DNA of 64,000 bases from Cyclospora cayetanensis (taxonomy: Eukaryota > Apicomplexa > Conoidasida > Eucoccidiorida > Eimeriidae): the NCBI RefSeq assembly GCF_002999335.1, contig NW_020312092.1:248001-312000 (forward strand), read 5' to 3'. Positions 12,948 through 23,900 of the stretch are shown here, one piece after another. A program made the translations under genes and the position numbers. Positions within the stretch are counted from its first letter, which is position 1; each line of letters begins with the position of its first letter. The notes under the pieces were generated by a model. It made no database searches. It was not told the DNA's origin and was given only the letters and a program-made list of their open reading frames with translations.

Positions 12948-15900
12948 ATGGCAGTGCAAGAAACTTTAATTCCTGAAGCCATGAAGGAGCCAGCTTCAAT
13001 GAGTCCCCCTTCCCTCAGGGAGAGCAGAGGCATCGTTTTGGGTAGTCTGGAGCATCTCCGTACAATACGATCTCATGTCGCTGAAGCGCACACAGGCGCC
13101 CAAGCCCGAGGTCACTCGGAGTTACTGGAGACGGTTCCCAGTCTTGACGCGCTGGTGGAGAGCTTGAAAACCTGCGAAGTGGCAGCGGAAGCAGCGCGAG
13201 CACTTGGCGAGCACCTGCTGTCCGATGTCTGTGTGGAAGGCGTCTTTGGCAAGCAGCCGGGAGAGGGCCATGTACCCCCAGCTGCAGCGGGATCAGCAGC
13301 AGAAAGCCCTTCAAGATCTAGCCGACACTCCAGTGCAACATGCCTTTCTCGCGACTTTCTGCCCTGTGATGACGCTGACGCGGGGACGACGGTGCGGACT
13401 CTCTGTGCTCCCGCCGATCTCCCAGCCAGTGGCTTCAGCCTGTTGATGGGAAATATGTTATTGCCCCCCCCAAAGAGGGCTTGCTCCAGAGACACGCCAT
13501 TCCAACACACCATCGACCCTTTGCTCTTAACGCCTCGTAGCTCGCGGGAAAGCAGCTCCCTTGACCTCGCGGAGGTGCAGCCTGAAGTGCCCGCAGCTGC
13601 CGGTAAAAAAAGGCGCAAGGCAAACTTCCTCCCCGCCACACTTTCCAGTGTACGCAGCGAAAGTCATGCCTCCCCTCCCGCTGCTCAGCATCTCGCGCCG
13701 CCGCTAAGCGACGATTCTGCCGAGAAGCAACAGCGGCCTGTCCGTTTCCTCAAACGACAACGGCACCCAAGGGGCTCCAAGAAATCTCGCATGAGCCAAA
13801 GGCTGGAATCCTTCAGACGGGAGGCACGCGAGGCTCTTAAATCCCAGCAGAACGCCACAGTAATGGAAATATTCGGCTGTATTGACAGCCACATCCGTAC
13901 ACTGCGGGGATGCCCAATGAGCCCCTTAGAACTCGACCAGTGGATTATTTCGGTCGTGGACAAGTGCCTGCCCCTGAAAGGCGAAGATGCACAGGCAGTA
14001 GAAGCAGTGCTCGACATGGAAGGCATCCGCAAACTCAAGGCTTCTTTGCACAGTAGGCCTCATAGCGGCGAGGCATTTCTAGACCTCATCGCGCTCTCCA
14101 GACTGTGCAAGCACATTCCTGGTGTCTGCTTCGACAAGTGGAATCTGGGTACGCGCGCAAGCACAGAACCCTTGTCTTCCCCTCGCTTGCTCCTTTCCTC
14201 GCAGAGCGCGAATCCATGCCTGTCCTTCCGTGTCTTGCAGCCTACTTCTCCTCTCTTTCCAGCCTCCCTATCGCCAGTTCGTGTTGCGTTGAGCCGTGCG
14301 GCGCGCCGTTTGTGCACATAGATACGTAGACACACATACACACATACATACATACACACACATACATACATACATACACATAGACACACACACATACATA
14401 CATACGTACACATACAACACATGCACACATACACATACACACACATACATACACACACATACATACACACACATACACATACATACACATACAACACATT
14501 TACATACCTACACATACACACATATACATACACATACACACATATACCTACACATACAACACATATACATACACATACAACACATATACATACACATACA
14601 CACATATACATACACATGCATACATACATACACACACACACATACACATACCTACACATACCTACACATACACACATATACATACACATACACACATATA
14701 CATACACATGCATACATACACACGTACACACATACACACGTACACACATACACATATACACATACACCCACACCCACACACACACACAGACATTTTTTGG
14801 TGTGCTGCGATTTTCCTGCAGGCTGGATAGCAACGTGGCGAGAGTCACGGCGGCCCGTTCACAAGCATTTCAGCGCAAAAAAGTATGGTTTTTTCCAAGC
14901 CCGGGAGTTTGCGATCCGATACAGGAAGAGGATGACGGCTGGCTTGTGGGGTGTTCACGGGGAGGGGTCCTCTGGGGAGCAGAGCTGCTCGAAGGATCCC
15001 GCACGAGGTGGAGGCTTTGAAGCGCAAAGGGAGCCGCCGCACTTCCAGAACCTTCGCGCTATTGCGCGACGTACAAGGCCAAAGATGGAAGAAGGAAGCT
15101 CGGAAGGATGCCCACATGCGGCTGCTGCTATGAGGCCTGCTGAGGCAGCAGTAGCGAGAGGCGCTGCCTCAGCGGCTAGGGAGAAGAGACAGCTGCCAAG
15201 CCGCCAAGAGGCCGAGGCAGGGAGTGCAGCTATTCCGTGCCCTCTCGCGAGCGAAAATATACTCCCAGTGCCCGCTGCGGCTGTAGAAGAGGCTGGTGCA
15301 GCAGCGCAGCTCTCCTTGTCGCTGACCTCGACTCGTCTCCCTGGCGGCTTTCCAGATTTCGACAAGACCATAAGGCTCGCGGGAGACGCGTGCTGCCTCT
15401 CTAAGGCTCAAATAACCTTCCTGGTAGAGCGCATGCCCCGAGTTGAGCGAGTCAGTTTTGACTACACCAACCAAAGGTATGCGGATACTCTTTTTGCTGG
15501 CTAGAGCGCACAGACTGCCACCCGGGCTAGCAGCCGTGCGAATTGGCCGTTGAGCTGCCTGCAGAAATGCGCCTTTTCTGCCTCTTTAAACTCTCCCTGC
15601 AGAGAAAAAGCCTCTCTTCGGTGACATCCGCTGTGCTGTGCACCCTCCGTGCGTTCGTGCTGCAGCTGGATCGCGCAGTGGAAGCAAAATGGACGTACAA
15701 CTTACCGCCGTTTCGCTGTCAGTAAACTTGGATTCTCCGAGGCTCACAGGCTGGCCGTAGAATTCAAGGCCAAATTCTTCAGAGAACCGCAGTTCCCTCC
15801 CGCTGCTGCTGGCGGCGTGCCCGTGCGCAGCACTAGCCATGGCAACAGCAGATATTGCAGCAGTCCCAGTGCTGCAATAGCTGACGACACGACGGTGGCT

Positions 15901-17439
15901 GTAGCGGAGCTGCCTTCAAAGAAAAGATGCGCGCCTCCCCCAAAGCAACGGCTGCAGCAGCAGCACCTGCTGCAGCCGTCCGCGGTTAGGGGGCAGAGGA
16001 CGAGGCCTGCAAGGGGTTCGCCTGCGTGCCTTCATCAGTTTGAGCTTCTTGAGTATGCCACGCTGTACGAAATCGACCAGAAGGAGTGCGCTGCTTTTCC
16101 AGGGAACCGACGAGGGCGCTTAGAGGGAGACGGCTCTCTAGGAGAGAAGCACTTCGTTTCTCAGAGGCACGCTTTGCGCGAGCAGAGCTACACAGGGGAG
16201 GCAGCGACGGAGTACGAAGCAACGCAGCGGCCAATATATTTTGCTGTAGAGACACCTGGGAATAGCGGGCTTGCTTCGCTGGAGCCCATGATTCGTTCTC
16301 CCAATGGAGGCAGCGCTACCCTGGGGTGTCCTTCGGAAGAGGGATGGCAGAGTAGCACGCGCTTCGAGAGAAATTCAACGATGTCAACACCCACCAATCA
16401 CGCAGAAACGTCTGCCGACTTCTTTCCCACCCGCAACTCCTCTCCCACCCGCAGCTCCTCTCCCCAAATGGAGCTACCAGCGGCCTCCGAAACTTGCACC
16501 CCTGCCGCAGAATCGGAAGATGCTCGCAGCCAAGTCGGGCAGCAGCGCGAACTGCAGAGACTTCTGCTGCAGCTGCTAGAGGCTTTTTCTCACAAATCCA
16601 ATGACTTAAAGGCAGAAAACTCCCAGCACCAGCTGCGGCATGAGCAACCTTCTGCCGCTGCGCTGGGGATGGCCCCGCACAGCTCGCAAGCTGCATCCAG
16701 CGGAGCAGCACAAGAATCGGTTCCCAAAGTCGCCATGCTGCAGTTCGCGCTCAAGGCGCTCCTGGTGGAGCTTGCAACAAATGGCCTAGAAGATCTTGAG
16801 CTGCCCGCCGACAAACACCTTACCTGCATAGAGCTCATCGACTATCATGTGCAGCAAGTGGATCAGAGTGCGGGAGGGGAGACTTTGGAATCGTATGCTG
16901 AGCTGTTCTCGGGATTCTTAAGGGATTCTGCGCAGCTCTCTTCCTTGTCGGCTGAATCGAGACAAGGCCTTTTGCACGCTCTTGAGGCTCTCTTCATGCA
17001 ACAAGAGCAACAAAAGGAGCAACAGCAGCAGGTGGCAACTCGAGAAGAGATGCTGCAGTTTCGGGAAGCTCAGGAGGTTCGGAGCCAGAAAAAGCTGCCC
17101 CAACAGCAGATTCTGTCACTGGAAGCAGTAGAAGGGCAGCAGCAGCTTGCCCAACTTCGTGCTATAATGCAGCTGCACTTTGGACAAGGAGCAAAAACAC
17201 ACGGCGTGCATGCAGCAGCAGCAAGATCTCCTCTAGCGGAGCTCCCAAACAGCGCTTCTCGGAGTGAACCATACGGTTCTGATGCTACTGCTACTACTCA
17301 GCAGGACCAGCAGGGTCTGTGGCTGCAGCACGAATTATTGCTGCTTCAGCAGCAGCCAGTAGAGGCTGCATCGGGAGAGGGCTGTGTTAGTAATAAGGTT
17401 CCTCCCACTGCAGCATCCCGTGCAAACGATTTTTTTTGA
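12948..17439 (+). CDS. ApiAP2 transcription factor with two AP2 domains and ACDC-like domain
   Basis: Sequence-specific DNA-binding regulator of the apicomplexan ApiAP2 family, acting in the nucleus. Three exons join in phase: 12948-14148, 14822-15476 and 15666-17439, giving 1,209 residues. AP2 domain 1 (about 390-438) reads GVCFDKWNLG then WIATWRESRRPVHKHFS and AKKYGFFQAREFAIRYRKR. AP2 domain 2 (about 607-657) reads RVSFDYTNQ then SWIAQWKQNGRTTYRRF and SKLGFSEAHRLAVEFKAKFF. Each domain is split by an intron just before its first Trp. A helical block at about 973-1,040 (MLQFALKALLVELATNG, then CIELIDYHVQQV and LESYAELFSGFL) fits the ACDC domain that accompanies AP2 in this family. KKRRK near residue 220 may be a nuclear signal. 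The C-terminal part is Gln-rich. The ATG at 12948 is the first in frame after a stop-free non-ATG stretch; 12981 is an alternative. Target sites and stage are unknown. Confidence 0.95.
14330..14791. repeat. CACATA-type microsatellite within AP2 gene intron 1
   Basis: About 460 bp of imperfect (CA)n with interspersed CATA and TACA units fill most of intron 1 (14149-14821) of the AP2 gene. The array contains no stop codon in several frames. It therefore produces long meaningless open frames rich in His/Thr/Tyr on the plus strand and Cys/Val/Tyr on the minus strand. It ends about 30 bp before the acceptor TTTTCCTGCAG. Confidence 0.95.
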
Positions 17440-19199
17440 GCAGTTTCAAACGCTCCTGCTTTTTGAAAACTGGTTTTAACGTTCCACGTCTTTGGCCCTG
17501 CTTCTGTTGTGCTGACAGCTCACCTGCGGATGAGGCGCTTCTATTGCGTTTTGCAGAGAGGGGGAAGGCAGGCTGTGAAGGCAACCGCCGGAGACCCTGC
17601 AGTAGGGCCTAATGAGCTCTCACTTACTAGTGGACTGCTGCAAGGAAGGCTGTGTGACATTTGGGAGGAAGAGCGGTGCCAATGAAAACTGGTCCAGCAG
17701 TTGCTGCACCGCGAAAGCAAGCAGACATTTCTCATTAGTGCGGAGTGAAGTTACCTTGAGGCCAGCCACTTGGGTATTAGCCTGGCAAACGTAGCACTTT
17801 AGAGACTTGAGTCGGTGAGCAATATGTATCGGAGAGGAAAGCGGGTTTCATTGAAAGCCTTGGGTTGGAATAAGGAAATCGCACGCCCTGGCAGCTGCCA
17901 GATAGACCTCAGAAGCGTATAAAAGGACAATAATTGGCCTTCATACAAATCAGAAAACTGCTTCTAGACAAACGCCAAGAAAATGCGCGTGCTTATGCCC
18001 GACTGTGCTGTTACTGTTGCCTCTGCTGTTGCGTACTAAAAGGACACGGGCACAAGCAGGACCCTGCAGCAGCGAGCTTGGTCAATTACCGTGAAGCCCA
18101 AGTAAGGGAAAAGTCGATTATTCGGCTTGAATTCTTTCAAAAGCTATGTTTAACAATGTCCAGCCATGCGTTGCAGAGGTCTGTACACCTTTAGGCGTCT
18201 TTGCAAATGCCTTAGGACGTATGTAAACAGTCAGCAGTGCATTCGGCATGCCGATTCTCATATGGATGTCCAAGCACCTTGCAGAGCAACAGAAGGGAGC
18301 GTATAGCGAAAGAAACGCGTTGGGTATTGCTTGAAGTTCCTCCGAGTAAATGAGAACTCAGTAAAACAGCCGATTCGCTAAAAGGGAACCCTCATAGAGC
18401 CTACGCTGCGTTGTCTGCCAGTTTTGGATGAAATATGCACATAGAGTGCAGCCAAAAAGTGCAAAGAGATCGTCGCGGGTGAAGTTCAGCAGTTTAGTAC
18501 ATTAGTGAGCCGAAATTTTGTCCGGTGGTTGTCTTGCAAGGAAGACGGTTGATGGCTCGGAACAGTAGGAGTTAAGAGAAATGATTTTTCTCTCGAACCC
18601 AATGGAAGGAAAGCGCGCCTTTATTATCCATGTCGCTTAAATTCAATGTCGCACTCTAATAGGTGCTCTGACCGTCGTCAACGTGGCGGCCGTCCAGCAG
18701 AGCACTATTAAGACCTGAGGTTTTGTCTTCTCCAGGAGGTTCGCCCGTAGAACGCGCATCTCTGGGGATATATATACATATATATACACCGCAATTTTGC
18801 CCGTCCCCTTTTGCTGGCTCCTTGATGTAGAGCCGCGCTGAAGGGTGAACCGACACAGACTCGCCGTTGCCATAGAGTGACTTGTGGAGAGCGGAGAGCC
18901 CTCGGGGCCCGCAAGCTACGGGGGGGCTTTTAGAGTTTTTCTTATCCTGCGTCCGCTAATGTTGCTTATATTTGTGTTTATGCGTTTCCACTCTACCGCC
19001 ACTCACCTGTTAACTGTAGGTTTCTTCGGGTGTCCTGCGATAAAGCTTCCCTTTTCATCTTTGTAGCTCGCGTTTCCTCCATCCCGTCTCTAGGCTGCTT
19101 TCTTTGACGATCCGGTGGGACTAAAGGACCGGCTTGGGCTGCCGACACATTTCTTCGGTCGGATGAAGCGTGAGGATTTCATGGGAATCGCGTGTTTCC
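17440..19199. other. intergenic between AP2 and ASCC2 genes
   Basis: No recognisable exon. It contains a short AT dinucleotide run at about 18,768-18,790. The region must hold the 3' end of the AP2 transcript and the promoter, and probably the 5' exons, of the downstream ASCC2-like gene. An open segment at 19,108-19,200 (AAFFDDPVGLKDRLGLP) follows a TCTCTAG and could be such an exon, but I could not join it in phase. Confidence 0.5.
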
Positions 19200-22100
19200 A
19201 TGGATAGTTCCATGTTTCGGTGGCCAGAGGCTCATCGCCTCGAAGAGGTGGCCGCAGAGGAACGGACCACACTACTCAGTAAGGAGCGGCGGTGTCTAAA
19301 GGGTTAAGAGGGCCACCCCTACGCTGGTACTTCGGCGAGCGAAGGGGGCGTTAAGTGCTGATCGGTGCTGCCTTTGTCGCTTTGTGGTGTATGGGCAGCT
19401 CAAGTCGAAACGGCGCTCCTATTGTTGCTGCATCTGAGGGAAGAAGCTCTAAAACAGGAGATCCTAAGAGATGAAGCGCTGTCCCGGTGGCTAAGGAGTC
19501 TTCTGCCTCAGCTAACTCCACTTCATGAGCTTGATCGCCTTTCACATTGCCCTATCCCCTTGGCAATCCAAAAGTATGTATGCGCCTCCCCCCCCTCCCC
19601 GCCTCCCCATCAAACAGACTCAAACTCCGCCATGCCGCCCTAGGATCCGAGACGCTTTCCCTAAGAATTTGTACGCCGCTCACGCAGCCTGCGCGACGCG
19701 GCTCAGTCACGAACTGCTCGGCCCGCTGCCGTGATGTGTTCTCTCCTCTGCTTGTGGTGTTATTGCAGGCTTTTACTCCGGCTGTTTCTGCGCCTTGCAC
19801 AGCTGCAGCAAGGGGATTCGCAGATTCAGCAGCAGCTGCGCCTACCGAGCACTGCATGCCTGGATGTTTGCTTGTGCTGGGAGGCCGCGGATGCTGATCT
19901 GTCTCATGCAGTTGCTGCGGCTCTGCTTGCCGCCCTAAAGCCCGCAAAGCGGCAGCAGCTAGCAGACGAATTGAGGGAGGTCATCCCCTCAGCAATTGAC
20001 CATGCAACTGGTGCGATCTCAGCGCTCTCCAGAAGGCCCGAGCGCCCACTGGTTCCGACGCGTCCAGCTGCAGAGGGAGGAGAAGGAGTGCAGGAGGCGT
20101 GGCAGGAAGCAGCAGCTGTTGCGCTGCACGCCTTGATCGATGCTCTAGCGACGCTGCGAGTGGCCACCTGCTGCTTGCCGAATGCTTTCGCACTGCAGCT
20201 TTGGGAAGGGTTCAATGATGCGGACGGAGATACCGCATCCACAGACAGGCCGGGACTAAACTTCATGGCGCAACGACTCGCAGCTCCTAAGGACCCTTTC
20301 TCTGCTCCCTTGAGGGCCGCATATGCAGTTACAGTACGCCACTAGGCGCTAGTCTGAACGTCTCTCTCTCTCTCTGTATCTCTCTCTATCTCTTTATCTC
20401 TCTCACTCTCTCTCTCTTTCACTTTATCTCTCTCTCTTTATCTCTCTCTTTCACCTTATCTCACTCTCTTTATCTCTCTCTCTTTCACTCTCTCTCTCTC
20501 TTTCACTTTATCTCTCTCTCTTTATCTCTCTCTCTTTATCTCTCTCTTTCACCTTATCTCACTCTCTTTATCTCTCTCTCTGAACGGGTTGCTTTTTAAC
20601 ACCTGGTCACCTGTCGAAAGAGGCCGTAGACCCAGGGGACCACTTGTTGATGAGACTCGTTGTGTTCTGTACAGAAGTCGGCTTGAGGGCAGCAAGATGT
20701 TCGCGCAAGTGCAGTGTTTCTTGCGCTTCAGGGTGTGGTGTAAACTTGGAGAGTGTTGGGGGAGGGGGCATACGGCATAGGTGTGTTGGCGAATGGTTCC
20801 CTTTCCTGCGTGTCTCCGCAGTCACAAGCCCCTTGGTACTGCGCGTCAGACTCCCTCCTGCCTCTCCGGCTGCAGCAGGCAGCAGAGAGAGTCCGCCGGC
20901 TGGCGTGCAGCTGCCTGGTGGGGGCCTCTGCAGCAGTAAGCCACAATGTGCGGGAAACGCTGAGTCAAGACTCCAGCACGCGTCAAAGCAGACGATCGAT
21001 CCAACAAGCAGAGGACCTGTTACAGCATTGGGGAGATTCGCTCTTGCAGCTCTTTGAAGTACATGCCGTACATACCCTAAGTCGTGGGCAGCCTCTCTCT
21101 CTCTCCGGAGGCGTGAATCTTAAGCACTTTTTTCCGCAACGCTTCACACACATACACACGGAAAGCCGTTCCTCGGACGCCGCTTGGGGCATGCGGCATC
21201 ACCATCTCTAGCAGAAGAAGCAGTCCCTGGGGGAATATTCGCCCTGTACCTGCAGTGCGAATATGGTTGCCTCTGTCGATAGAATGGTCTTCGACGTCTT
21301 AGTTTTGCACTTTGAAAACCCCTCGTAGAGTACAGGTTCCAAGCGGCGGCGAGGGTCCCTCTCGGCTGCATGCGCTTGAACGTAAGAGGCAAGTGCTTCT
21401 CTTTGCTGCAACGCAGGCATGCTATTTGGAAGGCGGGGCAACCGAGTGCGTTGCCGAGGATTTGGAGGCGGCTGGCATTCGCCAGCTACAGCAGCTCTGG
21501 CGTTCTCTCAATATGTGCGCCGTCCTATCATGAGTGCCTCTCTTTTAACTGTTCTGGCTGTCTTGTGCCCTCTGGCATGCTGCGGCTGCTGTTGTTTGTC
21601 CTCCCTTAACTCAAAGGGTGGCCGAACTAGACGATCCGCGTGCGAGCTAAGGCCTCCCTAAGGAGCGGCGGGGGTTTGGTTTTTGTGCTTTGTATATGTA
21701 TATGCCACGCAGAAACGCGGACCTTATGGATTATATTGAATCGATCGTTGCTCCACAGAAACCTGTAGGCGCCCTTAGTGGATGCAAAGTCTGATGGCGA
21801 TCGTGGTGATGCGCTTTGACCTTATCGATGTTGATGTTGCTGCCAGCTGTACGTCCACAGTGCGTGGTGATGTGTTACACATGCATGTGTGTGCGTGTGT
21901 GGCGCTTTGACTGCCTTAGCAGGACAGTGCATCAGTCTCTTCTACAGCCCCTGCACCGTCGAGTGGTCAAGCAAAACAAGGAGACGGGCGCTGGGCTCTT
22001 TCACAAGAGGACGAAGCAACTGTGCAGTGAGTGGCATGACCGTAGGATGCAACGTCGATGATGCTAGAGAAGCTTTTCGAAGGGTTAGCTGGTATGCTGT

Positions 22101-23900
22101 CGAGTGCTGTAGCTAGCCTCTTGACCGCCAAGGGCTCCTTGAGAATTTTGCATCGCCGTTGCCCTCCGATGTCTCGGGCATTGTGCAATTTACTGCTGCC
22201 TCTGCGGATTCATCCGCGCTAACCTGCTCTGCTGCCAATAGTCAGGTGGGCATTCTTGCTCTTCCTGGTTCCTTTTGTGTTGATGCGTAGACAGTTGCAG
22301 GAGATGCTGCCCTCCTATGGCCAGGGATATCTGTATTTGGCGTTGAGGGAACAGAAGGGCGACGCAGATGAAGTTGTTTCTCTTCTCATGGAGAACATGC
22401 AGCCAGCAGCTCTTCGGAATGTGCCCGTCAAAGCCACACTTGAAGGCAATTACACCTCCTACTAAAGCTCAAGTCCCTGTGTTCTGATGCTCCGCTGCAC
22501 AGCATTCGCAACGCTCGCTCGTCTCTGGCTTCAGTGGTTGTGCTGCCAGGGGGGTGCCTTGAACCTTTTAGGTGCAGCCCTGGCCTTTGACGATAACTCT
22601 GTACCCTAGATTAGGATGTGCAGGACGTGCTGCGTTCGAGATTTCGCAGATGCGGCGGCGTTGCTGGAGGCAGAAGAAAAGGGTTCAGCCCCTCCTCTAG
22701 GTTCAACGCCTGATGGCGCTGACCTTGAAAGACAAATTCTTGCTCTGGCGTACGCTAAGCCCCATATACGCTTCATCGCTGGCAGTACCAGCCACATACG
22801 CGTCGGCATTCCTGCTCTTTAAGTGGCGGCAGCTTCTGCCAGGGCAGCGCAGATCCTGCGCAGAGAAGCAGAAAGGATGCAGCGCAGCAACAAGCACAGC
22901 AGCGAAAGCTTAGAAATACCCGCCACACACACTTTGCACCTGCGCTGCAGAGAGAGAGCGGCAGAGGAGGCCTTGCTAGAGGACAGCGAGGTATCTGGCG
23001 GTTCGCTCTATGATGACGACGCCGATGAGGAGCTGCTGCTGGCTCAGGCTGCCGCTGCACCCTTTAGCCCCGCTGAAAGTCCGTACAGGCGGGTGCTTTG
23101 CAGGCGTTAGGGGTTCCAGGCTTCGTGATACAGAGAAATTCATGTTCTGGGGAGGGTTGTGACTCGGCTATTTTTCCGCACTTGGTTGTCTGATCGTCTT
23201 CACTGTCAATGCCAAAACTTTAGCTATTGAACTCAGGAAGCGACTGCACACACATTATGATTGAAGGCACATGTATAAATGGTCACATTAGTGCATTTCA
23301 CCTTCGTCATTCAATCTCGTGCATCATCCACTGTGCACGTAGTGTATAGGGACCTTGCAGACGCATTGCGGCTTTGCGTTGCAGCTGAGGCTGAGGAAAG
23401 CTCTTCTGAGGAGGAGAAATGCAAGGAAGTTCCTGCTCCGGGTATGTTTCTTTTGGGAGATTCCTTTGAATCAGTAATCTGCTTGCCTCCCGGCTGAAGC
23501 TCTCCTGTCACACTGGTATTCGTGCTTCTACCCTTACTGGCCCTCGCTTTTTCTTTCGTGAGCACTCCTTCCTTGCCGCTGTGTCTTTGGCGACACGCCG
23601 GAACGCCTCTTACTGTGCTCGCTGCATGATTCCTTTTAGTATAAGCTGTATTCGGCGGTGCGTCTTTCTTGCGTGCGGGAGGGGAAAGTCTTGCTGCTTC
23701 GCTTTTGTGCCTCGGGTTCACAATTCTTAAGCTTTCGCCTCTTGAGACCAACGAAACGCTGGATGCTGCAAGCAAGCCCCACTAAGCGTTTGGTCTCATC
23801 TGCCTTAGGGCGTACGCCAGTTCGAGGGGGGACTCTGGCGGCTCGGAGGAAGGAAACAAACAAAGCGTCAATTGGAAATCATTCGCGGCGCAACCAGTAA
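19200..23900 (+). CDS. ASCC2: ASCC2-like CUE-domain protein
   Basis: Likely homologue of ASCC2, the ubiquitin-binding subunit of the ASC-1 complex, which with the ASCC3 helicase acts in alkylation repair and splitting of collided ribosomes. Phase-consistent exons are 19200-19278 (first ATG seen; earlier exons are likely), 19399-19573, 19769-20333, 20822-21058, 21417-21521, 21923-22026 and one from 22291. The CUE domain (22291 to about 22420) reads QLQEMLPSYGQGYLYLAL then DADEVVSLLMENM, matching the ASCC2 pattern VKDLLPDLGEGFILACL. Downstream are acidic segments (SLYDDDADEE at about 23,000; EESSSEEEKCKE at about 23,395) and a basic C-terminus RRKETNKASIGNHSRR ending at 23900, very like the ASCC2 tail KKEANKATRANHNRR. 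The helical N-terminal half is weakly conserved. Exact junctions between 22,420 and 23,815 are not resolved. It is in tandem with the AP2 gene and converges with the kelch gene. Confidence 0.8.
20361..20583. repeat. CT-rich microsatellite within ASCC2-like gene intron
   Basis: About 220 bp of compound pyrimidine repeat (CTCTCT units broken by TTTATC, TTTCAC and CTTATC) lie in the 488-bp intron 20334-20821. The motif TTTCACCTTATCTCACTC recurs, indicating internal duplication. The sense strand is almost pure pyrimidine, far upstream of the real acceptor GTCTCCGCAG. Confidence 0.95.

Noticed and set aside
14296..14810. His/Thr/Tyr-rich start of a 402-codon plus frame
   Set aside because: Microsatellite translation. 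Only the part after 14,822 is a real exon of the AP2 gene.
14060..14848. 262-codon minus-strand frame rich in Cys/Val/Tyr
   Set aside because: It is the translation of the CACATA microsatellite inside the AP2 intron; no non-repeat coding signal.
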